From the NCBI RefSeq assembly GCF_013141775.1, contig NZ_WHOB01000078.1:38635-102634 (forward strand): 64,000 nucleotides of DNA, written 5' to 3'. Shown piece after piece: positions 52,238 to 60,845 of this stretch. The notes beneath the pieces are model-generated. The model saw only the letters and a program-made list of their open reading frames with translations, made no database searches and was not told the DNA's origin. This DNA is from Paenibacillus phytohabitans (GTDB lineage Bacteria; Bacillota; Bacilli; Paenibacillales; Paenibacillaceae). Within the stretch, counting starts at the first letter, position 1, and each line of letters opens with the position of its first letter. The position numbers were made by a program, and so were the translations under genes.

Positions 52238-53095
52238 TTATGGATATACCGTCATAATAACGCCGTCGATATTATTGCCCGAGAACTCCACATGCCGGCC
52301 TTCAGGGGTAGGAACCGGAGTATTTCCAGAGACCGCTATATAGGAAATCTGATATTCTGTATCGTTAACGGTAGCGGTAATCGTCTCCTGCTGCTTCAGA
52401 TAATCCAGGTATTCTTCCAGAGTGAAATGCTTATCCCGCATAATGACGCTGTGCGGCAGGCCGACATAACGGAAATGCCAAGGCTCATACTGGATGCCGG
52501 TAATATCCGTCTTATCTTCAGGATAGCGCAGGATAAATCCGTAATCCCAGGCGTTGTCACGAAGCCATTGCCCTTCCGGAGCCTGGCTCATCGCCATCTG
52601 CGAGGAGCCGATATCAAGTGATAAGCCCAGATTATGCTCGCTATGGCCGGGTGGAAGGGCATATTCGGCTCCCTTCTCCTCATAGAGCTGCTTCTGCTCC
52701 GGGTTGTTCCGGTATCCGCTGCTGATCAGGAAATTCTGGACACCCTGCCCGGCTGCAGCTCCTATCATAATCGAGAATTGCTCCGCTACCTGCTCGGAGA
52801 GCATCGTCTTGTTGTCCAGCAGACCATAGCCCTCGGTCAGCTCCTGATGCTCAGACAGATTCACAATATCTTTACTGACTCCCGCTTTATGTACAGGGTA
52901 TTCTTTGTTGACGAGCAGCAGATTGCCCTGCTGAACCCTGCTCTTAGGGATAACCGTCAGATTCTTGGAGCCGTGGTCCGTAAGGACTTGAACGATTGGG
53001 ATGTCCTGTCCGGGAACAACAGCTCCTCCGCCTTGGTGTACCCACTCCAATCCAAGCAAACCGGCAAGAACAACCCAAAAAACCCACTTCTTCAT
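52238..53095 (-). CDS. vanY: D-alanyl-D-alanine carboxypeptidase, VanY type
   Basis: A 285-residue zinc peptidase that trims the terminal D-Ala from peptidoglycan stem peptides. N-terminal membrane anchor or signal ('WVFWVVLAGLLGLEWV'), then 'SSGYRNNPEQKQLYEE', Zn ligands H154 and D161 in 'HSEHNLGLSLD', catalytic E204 and ligand H207 in 'YEPWHFRYVG'. The C-terminal 60 residues are an extra tail absent from the shortest VanY proteins. Removing the D-Ala lowers vancomycin binding. The gene lies between vanS-like (89 bp) and vanZ-like (47 bp) genes. Confidence 0.92.
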   Translation of the reverse strand: MKKWVFWVVLAGLLGLEWVHQGGGAVVPGQDIPIVQVLTDHGSKNLTVIPKSRVQQGNLLLVNKEYPVHKAGVSKDIVNLSEHQELTEGYGLLDNKTMLSEQVAEQFSIMIGAAAGQGVQNFLISSGYRNNPEQKQLYEEKGAEYALPPGHSEHNLGLSLDIGSSQMAMSQAPEGQWLRDNAWDYGFILRYPEDKTDITGIQYEPWHFRYVGLPHSVIMRDKHFTLEEYLDYLKQQETITATVNDTEYQISYIAVSGNTPVPTPEGRHVEFSGNNIDGVIMTVYP

Positions 53096-53184
53096 TTCAT
53101 CTTCCTCCTAGGACTCTATGTCCATAAGAATAGGGGAGTGAATTTAAAAAGAAGTGGGGTAAAGATAAAGTTTTTCTTAAATTT

Positions 53185-54282
53185 CTACTTGAGCAGACCC
53201 GGCAGCCGCACCTCAAAGAGAGTGCGGATCGTGTCACTCTGGACAGAGATCGTGCCGTGGTGCTGCTCGACGATATTTTTGGCAATGAACAGGCCCAGTC
53301 CGGTACTGCCTTCCTGATGGGTCCGTGCCCGGTCGCCGGTATAGAACATATCGAAGAGAAAGGGCAGCTCCTCCCCGGGGATGCTATCCCCATAGTTGAT
53401 CACCTGGACGAGCGCGTTCTCCCCCTCCGGGTTGCAGCGGATATCGACATACTGGCCGTCTTTGCCATAACGCACGGCATTGGTCAGCAGGTTCTCAAAC
53501 ACCCGGGCCAGCAGCTCCCCGTCCCCGGATATTCTCATCTGCGGAGCCAGCGCAAGGCGGGCAGTCAGCCCGTTGTTCTCCAGCACAGGATACAGCTCTT
53601 CGTTCAGCTGGACGAGCAGCTCGCTTAGATCAAGCGGAAGCTTCTGGACGGTCAGCATGCCGTAATTCATCCGGGTAATCTCAAACAGCTCATCAATCAG
53701 CTTCTCAAGCCGCTGCGATTTGGTGTAGGCAATCGATGTATAATGCTTAACCTGATCGGCGCTTAACTGCCCGTCTTTCAGCACCAGATCCAGATATCCC
53801 AGCACGGAGGTCAGCGGTGTCCGCAGATCATGGGCCAGATTGAGCACTAGCTTGTCCTTGCTGTTCTCGGCGAAATCCCCGCGTTCTACCGCCTGCTGCA
53901 GCTTATCCTTGGCCAGATTCAAATCGGCGGCAATATCCTCGAATTCATCGCTGGAAGTGATGCTGATGCGGCTCTTGAAATCCCCGTTCGCCAGAAGGCG
54001 GATATGGTGGGAGATCTCTTTGAAATAACGGGCATACGGCTTGGTGAACAGGAAGAAGAACAGCAGAGCCAGCGGGATGAAGAAGATCAGGAAGAAATTG
54101 AGGTCGCCGAAATTGGCGATCATCCAGCGGAAGCGGGCCAGCGGGTCCTCCAGCTTAACCTGTGAGGTATAGTACATTTGCAGACCTTTATAGAGGGCAA
54201 AAGTAATGGCGCCGGAACAGATCATGCTCAGAACGAGCAGTGAGATCATTTTGAAGCGGAAGCTGCGGAACAGATTAGCCAT
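53185..54282 (-). CDS. vanS: VanS-like sensor histidine kinase
   Basis: A 365-residue kinase with two membrane segments (about 12-32 and 62-80), a short extracellular loop between them, HAMP-like linker, phospho-His151 in 'NLAHDLRTPLTSVLGYLDL', N-box 'FENLLTNAVRYG' and G-box 'GSTGLGLFIAKNIV'. The H-box string and small sensor loop match VanSB/VanS-type kinases. The gene overlaps the end of the regulator gene by 8 bases. It should control vanY and vanZ downstream in response to cell-wall stress or glycopeptides. Confidence 0.87.
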   Translation of the reverse strand: MANLFRSFRFKMISLLVLSMICSGAITFALYKGLQMYYTSQVKLEDPLARFRWMIANFGDLNFFLIFFIPLALLFFFLFTKPYARYFKEISHHIRLLANGDFKSRISITSSDEFEDIAADLNLAKDKLQQAVERGDFAENSKDKLVLNLAHDLRTPLTSVLGYLDLVLKDGQLSADQVKHYTSIAYTKSQRLEKLIDELFEITRMNYGMLTVQKLPLDLSELLVQLNEELYPVLENNGLTARLALAPQMRISGDGELLARVFENLLTNAVRYGKDGQYVDIRCNPEGENALVQVINYGDSIPGEELPFLFDMFYTGDRARTHQEGSTGLGLFIAKNIVEQHHGTISVQSDTIRTLFEVRLPGLLK

Positions 54283-54970
54283 TGAATGTGTACCCTACCC
54301 CCCAGATCGTTTTGATCCACGTGTTTTTGGTCTGTTCTTCGCCAAGCTTCTTCCGCAGGGTGCGGATATGAACCATGACTGTGTTCCCGCCTTCATAATA
54401 AGCTTCGCCCCAGACCTGCCGGAAGAGATGCTCTGCACTGAACACCTTCTTGGGATAGCTGGCAAGCAGATAGAGGATATCGAACTCCTTCGGCGTCAGC
54501 TCAACCGATTGTCCGTATAGCGTGACCGACCGGCGGTCCGGATCAATGATCAGACCTCCCGTTTCCAGCACTGCCTTGTGCTCCGTAACCGGCTGATTCA
54601 GCTGCGTGGACCGGCGAAGCTGCGCATTCACTCTGGCGACCAGCTCCATAGGGTTGAACGGCTTGGTCATATAATCGTCGGCGCCGATGACAAGTCCGGT
54701 GATTTTATCCAGATCCGAAGTCTTCGCGCTCAAAAAAATAATCGGCAGCCCGTGCTTCTCCCGGATCTGCCGGGTCACCTCATACCCGTCCATGCCGGGC
54801 ATCATAATATCCAATACGGCTAGATCAATATGCTGGGATTGGACCGCCTGCACAGCCGCTATGCCGCTTGTAACCTTGATGGGGTGATAGCCCTCTTTCT
54901 CGAGATGCAGTCCGATCAGCTCGGCAATATCCGCATCATCATCGGCGATAAGAATCGTAATACGTTTCAT
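54275..54970 (-). CDS. vanR: VanR-like OmpR-family response regulator
   Basis: A 231-residue OmpR-type regulator. Receiver (1-120): acidic D10-D12, phospho-acceptor D54 in 'LAVLDIMMPGMDGYEV', and K103 or so in 'DDYMTKPFNPMELVARV'. The C-terminal winged helix (about 135-230) has 'LTPKEFDILYLLASYPKKVF' and 'VMVHIRTLRKKLGE'. It heads the minus-strand operon vanR-vanS-vanY-vanZ and is divergent from the NarL-type kinase gene at 55.2 kb. 'VanR' is by context and similarity; other OmpR regulators with the same layout cannot be excluded. Confidence 0.88.
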   Translation of the reverse strand: MKRITILIADDDADIAELIGLHLEKEGYHPIKVTSGIAAVQAVQSQHIDLAVLDIMMPGMDGYEVTRQIREKHGLPIIFLSAKTSDLDKITGLVIGADDYMTKPFNPMELVARVNAQLRRSTQLNQPVTEHKAVLETGGLIIDPDRRSVTLYGQSVELTPKEFDILYLLASYPKKVFSAEHLFRQVWGEAYYEGGNTVMVHIRTLRKKLGEEQTKNTWIKTIWGVGYTFNG

Positions 54971-55212
54971 TTCAATGTCTCTCCTGTATAGTCAGCATGA
55001 AATCATACTTGATTGTGCTTTGTTCCTAGTGTACCCTATCGGATATGGTTTCGCGACCTGCTATTAGTGTAAGTATGGAGTCCGGACGAGATAAGATTAT
55101 TTTTAAAATACTTATATTTGTAACATTTATTGCCGGGCATAGCCCGAAAGAGTCATGCCGGGGAAGTCCCGGTAATGATAAAGTTATCTTCAGTATTAGG
55201 GAGGCGACAGCG

Positions 55213-56082
55213 ACGTATACCCGAATTAAAGTGCTCATCCTGCTGATTCCAACACTTATGGTCGGCATCTGGGAGTTTGTGCGGCATCAGTTCCTGATGC
55301 AGTACATCTCCATGGACATGGGAAACTATTTAACGCCGGTGCTTGTCTTTCTGTTCAGTATTATTCTGCTGCTGCCGCTCTTCCGGATGCTTGAACGGAG
55401 CCAGCGGGAGCTGGAACGGGAGCGGGCGGCAACTACGGCGATGGAAGCGCGTGAGCTGCTGGCCAAGGAGCTGCATGACGGGATGGCACAGTCGCTGTTT
55501 CTGCTCTCCGTGCGGATTGACCGCCTGGAACAGAACCGCAAAGACGGTGAGATCAGTGCAGAGAGTGTAGACCAGATCAAGAAAACAGTTCACGAAGTCA
55601 ACCGTTATGTGCGCCAGGCCATTGCCAATCTGAAGGTGCCGGTCAGCGGTAAAGAGAGCTTCTCCCTGGAGCGTTCCATTCAAGAGCAGCTTGCCGGAAT
55701 TGCCGGTGAAGTGATGATTGAGGTGTCGCTGGACTGGCATCTGGACGAGCAGGCGCTAACGGCAGCCGAACAGGCTGAGCTGTTGTCCTGCATCCGCGAA
55801 GCCATTATTAACGTACGCAAGCATACGCGTGCAGGTAAAGTATCCGTCTCCGGCCAAGGCGATAGGCTGAATTGGAACGTGGCTGTTACCGATAACGGTG
55901 CCGGATTTGTGCATGCGGATCCTTTTGCAGTGAGCGGGAGCTACGGTCTGCAGATTATGAGAGAACGGGCACGCAGCATGGGCTGGAAGCTTAACTTACA
56001 ATCCGGTTCTGCCGGAACAGTGGTAGAGATTGCGAAAGGGGGGACGACGGATGGAACGCTGCCGGGTGCTGATCGTAGATGA
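55213..56082 (+). CDS. NarL-type (LiaS-like) sensor histidine kinase, unusual start
   Basis: A kinase of about 290 residues. Two membrane segments ('VLILLIPTLMVGIWEF', then 'LVFLFSIILLLPLFRML'), a coiled-coil helix, phospho-His in 'LAKELHDGMAQSLFLL', and a C-terminal HATPase with 'IREAIINVRKHTRAGKV', 'DNGAGF' and 'GLQIMRERARSMGW'. The start is a puzzle: the frame is open from ATG 55045, but GGGAGG (55199-55204) sits 8 bases before an ACG (55213), with no ATG/GTG/TTG nearby; GTG 55231 is 26 bases from it. I place the start at 55213 with low certainty. It pairs with the NarL-type regulator gene that overlaps its end. Confidence 0.8.
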   Translation, partial: TYTRIKVLILLIPTLMVGIWEFVRHQFLMQYISMDMGNYLTPVLVFLFSIILLLPLFRMLERSQRELERERAATTAMEARELLAKELHDGMAQSLFLLSVRIDRLEQNRKDGEISAESVDQIKKTVHEVNRYVRQAIANLKVPVSGKESFSLERSIQEQLAGIAGEVMIEVSLDWHLDEQALTAAEQAELLSCIREAIINVRKHTRAGKVSVSGQGDRLNWNVAVTDNGAGFVHADPFAVSGSYGLQIMRERARSMGWKLNLQSGSAGTVVEIAKGGTTDGTLPGADRR

Positions 56083-56716
56083 CCATGCGCATGCGCGTGA
56101 AGCCATGAGTGAAATTGTGGCGCTGGATGAACGGTTCGAAGTGATCGGCGCTGTTGCGAGCGGGGCGGAGGCGATCGTCTGGACGGGGCAATGGATGCCG
56201 GACCTGATTCTGATTGACATCGAGATGCCGGGAATGGACGGCCTGGAGACTACCCGGCGCATTAAGCTGGAATATCCGTATGTGAAGATTGTCATCGTCA
56301 CCGTATCGGATGAAATCTCCTATCTGTTCGAAGCGCTCAAGCAGGGGGCTCAGGGGTATCTCCTGAAGAATCTGGCTCCGTCTACCTGGATTGAGTATTT
56401 GCTGGCAATCGTAAGTGAGGAGGTTCCGCTGAGCCGGGAGCTGGCTTTTCAGATTCTGAAAGAGTTCGCCGTGACCTCCGTCAAGGAGGAGCGGGAGGCA
56501 TTAACGGCGCGGGAGAAGGAAATACTGGGCTGTGTATCTTCCGGGTCAACGAATAAGGAGATTGCGGCCACGCTCGGGATCTCTGAGCACACCGTCAAGA
56601 ATCACCTCAAGAACATTCTCCAGAAGCTCCAGCTTCAGAACCGCACGCAGCTCACCCGGTATGCCATGGAGCAGGGACTGGCTTCGCGGGAGCGGGATTT
56701 TCCGGGGAAAAGATAG
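56051..56716 (+). CDS. NarL/LuxR-family response regulator
   Basis: A 221-residue regulator; ATG 56051 follows GGGGGGA and overlaps the kinase gene by 32 bases. Receiver: acidic pair D10-D11, phospho-acceptor D56 in 'LILIDIEMPGMDG', 'QGAQGYLLKNLAPSTW' with the conserved Lys. The C-terminal LuxR-type HTH is 'LTAREKEILGCVSSGSTNKE' followed by 'SEHTVKNHLKNILQKL'. The pair resembles LiaR/YxjL-type systems of Bacilli that respond to envelope stress. YcnI, a copper-linked protein, follows; whether it is a target is unknown. Confidence 0.92.
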   Translation: MERCRVLIVDDHAHAREAMSEIVALDERFEVIGAVASGAEAIVWTGQWMPDLILIDIEMPGMDGLETTRRIKLEYPYVKIVIVTVSDEISYLFEALKQGAQGYLLKNLAPSTWIEYLLAIVSEEVPLSRELAFQILKEFAVTSVKEEREALTAREKEILGCVSSGSTNKEIAATLGISEHTVKNHLKNILQKLQLQNRTQLTRYAMEQGLASRERDFPGKR

Positions 56717-56765
56717 AGCTTACAGAATGATAATGGGATTACATATGAGAGAAGGGGAGATCGAA

Positions 56766-57419
56766 TTGAACAGACTTTTCCGCAAAATAGCAGCCCTGGC
56801 CGTACCAGCGGCCGCGGCATTAATGGTATTCGCAGCCGTAGCCAGTGCGCATGTAACCGTCAGCCCTGCACAATCGAGTGCAGGTGCCTGGGAGACTTAC
56901 ACGCTCAAAGTACCATCTGAGAAAGATATAGCTACGGTGCAGGTAGATCTGCGCATTCCGGCAGGAGCTGCATTCAAGCAATATGAGGCTGCTCCCGGCT
57001 GGGACGTAACGGTGGATGGCGACAAGGTCAGCTGGATCGCGAACGGAGACGGCATTCAGGCCGGACAGTTCCAGCGCTTCTACTTCACCGTCCAGAACCC
57101 GGCCGCCGCAGGCGATATCGCCTGGAATGCCTACCAGCATTATGCCGACGGCAGCGTGGTGCAGTGGTCCGGCGAAGAAGGCTCGGAATCCCCGCATTCC
57201 ATCACGGCGATCGCCGAAGCCTCCGGCGGAGGCACCCACTCCCACGGCTCCATGGACATGGCGGATAACGGCACCATGACCATGGACGAGCATGAAGCGA
57301 TTATGGAGGAAGAGGGGAACAGCTCCAGCGTGTCACCGATGCTGTACATTGCGCTCGGCATCTCGCTGCTGTCCTTCCTGCTGGCGGCGATTGCTTTGCT
57401 GCGGGGGAAGAAGGAGTAG
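56766..57419 (+). CDS. ycnI: YcnI family (DUF1775) copper-associated surface protein
   Basis: A 217-residue exported protein from TTG 56766 (AAGGGGAG 7 bases upstream). Signal 'LNRLFRKIAALAVPAA' with cleavage 'ASA' leaves an N-terminal His, as needed for Cu(II) binding in YcnI ('HVTVSPAQSSAGAWETYTL', where H1 and the Trp are the binding residues). A His/Met/Asp-rich stretch ('GGTHSHGSMDMADNG') could bind more copper, and a C-terminal membrane segment ('MLYIALGISLLSFLLAAI') anchors it. The usual CopCD neighbour is absent downstream. It follows the regulator gene by 49 bp. Confidence 0.9.
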   Translation: MNRLFRKIAALAVPAAAALMVFAAVASAHVTVSPAQSSAGAWETYTLKVPSEKDIATVQVDLRIPAGAAFKQYEAAPGWDVTVDGDKVSWIANGDGIQAGQFQRFYFTVQNPAAAGDIAWNAYQHYADGSVVQWSGEEGSESPHSITAIAEASGGGTHSHGSMDMADNGTMTMDEHEAIMEEEGNSSSVSPMLYIALGISLLSFLLAAIALLRGKKE

Positions 57420-57535
57420 GGCTGGAACCGGGCTACTGCCTGAAGTTCAGGTAAGAGGATTGAAGCAGGTATTTGTACGAGGAATATAGTAAGCATATCT
57501 GTTAGACTGGCCCAATTGGCTGTTCTGGCGAATAG

Positions 57536-57583
57536 GAAATCCCGTGCTTGAGGTGAGTGTCATCATCAGGCGCGGGGTTCTTT
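57536..57583 (+). terminator. probable terminator
   Basis: AAATCCCGTGC and GCGCGGGGTTCTTT pair imperfectly with a long loop, 120 bp after ycnI. Moderate support only. Confidence 0.5.
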
Positions 57584-57584
57584 G

Positions 57585-57780
57585 TGGTTTGGGGGGAAGC
57601 TGGGATGTGGGGATGCGTAGTATGCTGGGATGCTAGGGATGTGGGAATGCGTAGGGTGCAGGGATGTGGGTGGGATGTGGGAATGCTAGGGATATGGGAA
57701 TGTGTAGGGTGCTGGAATGGGGGATGTGGGAATGCGTAGAATCCTGGGATGTGGGGTGTCAGGATGTGCTGATGTGCTTA
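57585..57780. repeat. G-rich degenerate tandem repeat
   Basis: About 195 bp made of imperfect copies of GGGATGTGGGAATGCGTAG-like units, nearly free of C on the plus strand, with many GGG and GGGG runs. The copies are not exact in length (about 16-28 bp). The 60-codon frame inside is a product of the repeat. Confidence 0.75.
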
Positions 57781-57873
57781 TGCGATGATCGGTTGCACTC
57801 CCGCTGACTGGTGCCCAGCGCTTTTGTAAACTAACTTTATCTATGGACGCTCACGCACGCCGGTTGGGAACAA

Positions 57874-58057
57874 CAGTTGGAAAAACAACACTTAATTCCG
57901 GGAAATTCCCTAACATACCGGGCGTAGTTGGATAAACAACACTTAATTTTGCAGGAACGGGCAATATCCGGTGTAGGGGCAGAATTAAGTGCCATAAATC
58001 CAACTGTTCTTGCTGAAGCACCAGAGCCGGGAGCAATAAGTGTTATTAATCCATCTG
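57874..58057. repeat. quartet repeat element, family B (second copy)
   Basis: Units at 57874-57897 and 57925-57948 forward (AGTTGGA ... AACACTTAATT), then 57983-58006 and 58034-58057 inverted (AATTAAGTG or AATAAGTG ... ATCCAACTG or ATCCATCTG). Steps 51, 58 and 51 bp. Same geometry as the element at 19176-19360. No gene in 57420-58182. Confidence 0.87.
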
Positions 58058-58182
58058 TTATCCGGGTGCGGCGGTTCTATGAGCGAAGCGGCTGCTAAAT
58101 GACAGGTCAAGTGAGAATAATCTTTACGGATAAGTTATTGAAACCTATTCCGGGTGTATTCCACGAATTTCCACATGGAGTC

Positions 58183-59115
58183 TTAGAGCTTATCCACTAA
58201 TGTATTCCAGGTCAGCTCAATGATCGCAGTCATATTATCCCGTTCATCGGATACATAGGTAACTACTGCGTTCTTATCCGGAATGACGATAACATATTGC
58301 CCGTACAATCCGTCGAGCCGGTATGAGTTAGGATAAGAGTTCATCCATAGCTGATATCCATAGCCCTGCTGATAATCTGCGGTTGCAAAGTCAGGAGTGA
58401 AATCATCGGTCTTTATCTGGACGGAAGTTGCTTGTTCCACATAACCGGATGGAATGAGCTGTTGTCCGTTCCACGCGCCTTTATTCAGGAGCAGCTGTCC
58501 GAATCTGGATAAATGCTCTGCGGTTAAGTGTAATCCCGAGAACCCTTGGGGGAATCCCAATGGACATCTGTCCCACTTCGGCTTGGGAATATCAAGCGGG
58601 TGGAATATTTTCTCATACAGATAGTCGTCCAGGTTAGTTCCGGTAGCGCTGCTAATGATTCTGGAGAGCATATAGGTGGCTGAATTATCATAGGTAAAAT
58701 GAGTCCCAGGCTCAAAGACAACCGGCTCCTCAAAAAACAGCTCAGCAATATCCCACTTCTGCCCGCTTCTCCAATCCGCTTTATTCACCGGACATTCCGC
58801 ATGCCCGGCCCCCATACAGAGCAAATCATGGATCGTGATCCTTTTCAGAAATTCAGTATCGCCAGTACCGGTATGTAAATAATCAGGAAAGAAATCTATT
58901 ACAAGGTCATTAAGTCTGAAGTAACCCTCATGAGCGGCAATCCCGACAGCCATGGAAGTAAAGGTTTTGCTTGCAGAATATAATAAGTGAGGCTGTTCTT
59001 TCTCGAAATCATGCCTGGCCATCAGCTCACCGTTCTGTCTGACCACCACATTCAAAACGCGCAGATTCTGCTTGTTCACCAATGCTACCAATTCGTCTAA
59101 TAGTACAGTGTTCAT
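58183..59115 (-). CDS. serine hydrolase, beta-lactamase class C fold
   Basis: A 310-residue cytoplasmic member of the beta-lactamase/penicillin-binding (AmpC-like) family. Nucleophile S47 and base K50 lie in 'LLYSASKTFTSM', Tyr-x-Asn in 'FTYDNSATYMLSRI', and 'FPQGFSGLHLTAEHLSRFGQ' is the characteristic helix. There is no signal peptide. Members include esterases and D-aminopeptidases as well as beta-lactamases, so drug resistance should not be assumed. It is the last gene of ordinary composition before the AT-rich island. Confidence 0.87.
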   Translation of the reverse strand: MNTVLLDELVALVNKQNLRVLNVVVRQNGELMARHDFEKEQPHLLYSASKTFTSMAVGIAAHEGYFRLNDLVIDFFPDYLHTGTGDTEFLKRITIHDLLCMGAGHAECPVNKADWRSGQKWDIAELFFEEPVVFEPGTHFTYDNSATYMLSRIISSATGTNLDDYLYEKIFHPLDIPKPKWDRCPLGFPQGFSGLHLTAEHLSRFGQLLLNKGAWNGQQLIPSGYVEQATSVQIKTDDFTPDFATADYQQGYGYQLWMNSYPNSYRLDGLYGQYVIVIPDKNAVVTYVSDERDNMTAIIELTWNTLVDKL

Positions 59116-59265
59116 TGTTCCGCCTCCGTCAGATGGAAAGGTTAGAGTATTTGAATTTGCTTAGTCTTACTATAGCTGGATATGTATTATACTGTAAGTG
59201 ATATTGTTATGAAGTTCATAACTAAAAAGACTCGATGATTTGTAGACGATTGTGGAGGTAGATAT

Positions 59266-59850
59266 ATGGCTGCGAACTTCAATGTGATCACTTTTACCAA
59301 AAGCATAATTGATTTAAGCTGGCTATTCGAAGTCGTTCAAGAAAGAGGGTATAACGCTAATATTAATCAGATTGAATCTATCGGAAATTGGGAGTTCAAC
59401 GATTTAATAAACCACCCGCATGATGTTGAGATAGCAGAAGTCCTCGCGCTTCTTGAGAAAGGCCGAATTATACTAATATTTGGTGAAGTCCAGTCCAATA
59501 AGTTTGTGCTGATGTTAAGTAAGACCGGTACCATCTATGAAACAGGAGTGTCTCTAGATACAAAATACATAGATTACTTAGACAGCGATACGCTTAACGA
59601 TGTTACTCGTCCTATCTATGATGAAATTTCGAACCTATTGTTATCTTCTGAAATGGTGAATAATTTACTTGTTTCTGCTTTAGGTGTCGAGGTGGTTGTG
59701 GACTACGATGAGGATTTTCATAAGATGCATCTTGATAGTCATAATGTGGCGAGATGGGTTTTTGGAACCGAAGAGGGTGCAGGTGAGCGTAATCTTTTGG
59801 ATTACACGCGGGTAGCTGCTGGTATTTGGGATAGAATTATTCTAGCATGA
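59266..59850 (+). CDS. immunity-like protein of unknown family
   Basis: A 194-residue soluble protein after GGAGG. Acidic and strand-rich, with 'VVQERGYNANINQIE', 'GRIILIFGEVQSNKFVLML' and 'VEVVVDYDEDFHKMHLDSHN'. I do not recognise a family. It opens an AT-rich cluster (59.2-62.3 kb) of small acidic genes of the kind found beside polymorphic toxins. No toxin is visible, so an immunity role is inference from context and composition. Confidence 0.6.
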   Translation: MAANFNVITFTKSIIDLSWLFEVVQERGYNANINQIESIGNWEFNDLINHPHDVEIAEVLALLEKGRIILIFGEVQSNKFVLMLSKTGTIYETGVSLDTKYIDYLDSDTLNDVTRPIYDEISNLLLSSEMVNNLLVSALGVEVVVDYDEDFHKMHLDSHNVARWVFGTEEGAGERNLLDYTRVAAGIWDRIILA

Positions 59851-59891
59851 CCACATAGTGATGAAGAAGTTATATGGCGGGGGGAAATCAA

Positions 59892-60058
59892 ATGTCAGTA
59901 TACTTTATGGAAGGAGAATCAACTTTGAAAAGCTAATCTGGCTTAAAGGGAGTGTTTTAAATGAAGCACTCTCACTAATAAAAGCGCACCGTATAGATTG
60001 GTACGAGGAGTATATAGAATTGACTTTGGACAGTAAAGAAAAAAATATAACTTATTAA
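59892..60058 (+). pseudogene. degraded immunity-like gene
   Basis: ATG 59892 reads 'MSVYFMEGESTLKS' and stops at 59936. The adjoining frame continues coherently: 'INFEKLIWLKGSVLNEAL', then 'HRIDWYEEYIELTLDSKEKN', ending at 60058. A single shift near 59915 would join them into about 55 residues. The 'VYF(L/M)E' opening recurs at 60597 and 61256, suggesting related decayed copies. Confidence 0.55.
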
Positions 60059-60202
60059 GAATGAAGCAGCTGCTAATTCATTCCATTACATACATAAGAT
60101 TATGATGCTTGATGCTGTAAAAATGAGGAGAAAAGTCTAATGATAATACCGAATTGAAAGATAATGCAAGCACATGCTGAATATTTAAGTAGGAGGTTCA
60201 TT

Positions 60203-60580
60203 ATGAAAATAGTTAATATCACATTTCCAACTTATCTTTCAAGTATAGAAAATATAGAAAACGACAATATTGATGTCTTCATAGAGCTAGAGGATGGTGT
60301 TACATACACAATGGTTGTGGCTACACCCCAAAATTATTATTGGTATATGGACAAGGAAGGGCTTGATTATGTGCCACCGTCTCCCCCAGATATTATTGTA
60401 AGAAGCCTAACGGAGGATAATATCCGGAAAGCTATTGAGGCCTTTGCAGAGGATGATGCTTATTGGATGAAACTTTATTTTCTATCAGGTAAAAGAACAG
60501 GTGCTTTTGACATGGATAGAATGAATAAGATGTTGGCAGAAATTAAGAAAGTTAATGATGAGATTTTAAATGCTGAATAA
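60203..60580 (+). CDS. immunity-like protein
   Basis: A 125-residue protein; ATG 60203 follows TAGGAGG. 'NIDVFIELEDGVTYTMVVATP', split at its ends, then 'PDIIVRSLTEDNIRKAIEAF', 'EDDAYWMKLYFLSGK'. I associate this pattern with small immunity proteins of Bacillales, found in clusters with toxin C-termini; I cannot name the Pfam family. It appears intact, with high Asp/Glu content typical of immunity proteins that neutralise basic nucleases. Confidence 0.65.
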   Translation: MKIVNITFPTYLSSIENIENDNIDVFIELEDGVTYTMVVATPQNYYWYMDKEGLDYVPPSPPDIIVRSLTEDNIRKAIEAFAEDDAYWMKLYFLSGKRTGAFDMDRMNKMLAEIKKVNDEILNAE

Positions 60581-60596
60581 GGCGAGATGAAATGAA

Positions 60597-60845
60597 ATGT
60601 CTGTTTATTTTTTAGAAAACATTTTTCAGGGTAGTTGTGATGATATGGACAATTTGTTAGAGTTAGTTTTTAGCTTTGTAGAAGAGAATGAATTTTTATA
60701 TATCGAGGCTCCAGAAATAACCTAATTCATGAACAGTTTATCCGGAATCAATGGGTCTTTAAGAAGCAATAAAATGATCTCTATAGAGATTATGGGGAAT
60801 TATCGGATTTTAAAAGGAGTTCCTTATTTTGAAGATGAACGGTAG
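60597..60845 (+). pseudogene. small immunity-like gene with in-frame stop
   Basis: The frame from ATG 60597 reads 'MSVYFLENIFQGSCDDMDN' and 'FSFVEENEFLYIEAPEIT', stops at TAA 60723-60725, then continues in the same frame as 'NSLSGINGSLRSNKMISIE' and 'YRILKGVPYFEDER' to TAG 60845. Restoring one codon would give 82 residues. It overlaps the start of the next gene by 17 bases. Confidence 0.6.

Noticed and set aside
57557..57739. 60-codon Gly/Trp/Cys-rich gene
   Set aside because: Product of the G-rich tandem repeat; no ribosome binding site.
58183..59115. True beta-lactamase resistance gene
   Set aside because: The fold and SxxK/YxN fit, but there is no signal peptide and the family is mostly esterases and peptidases.
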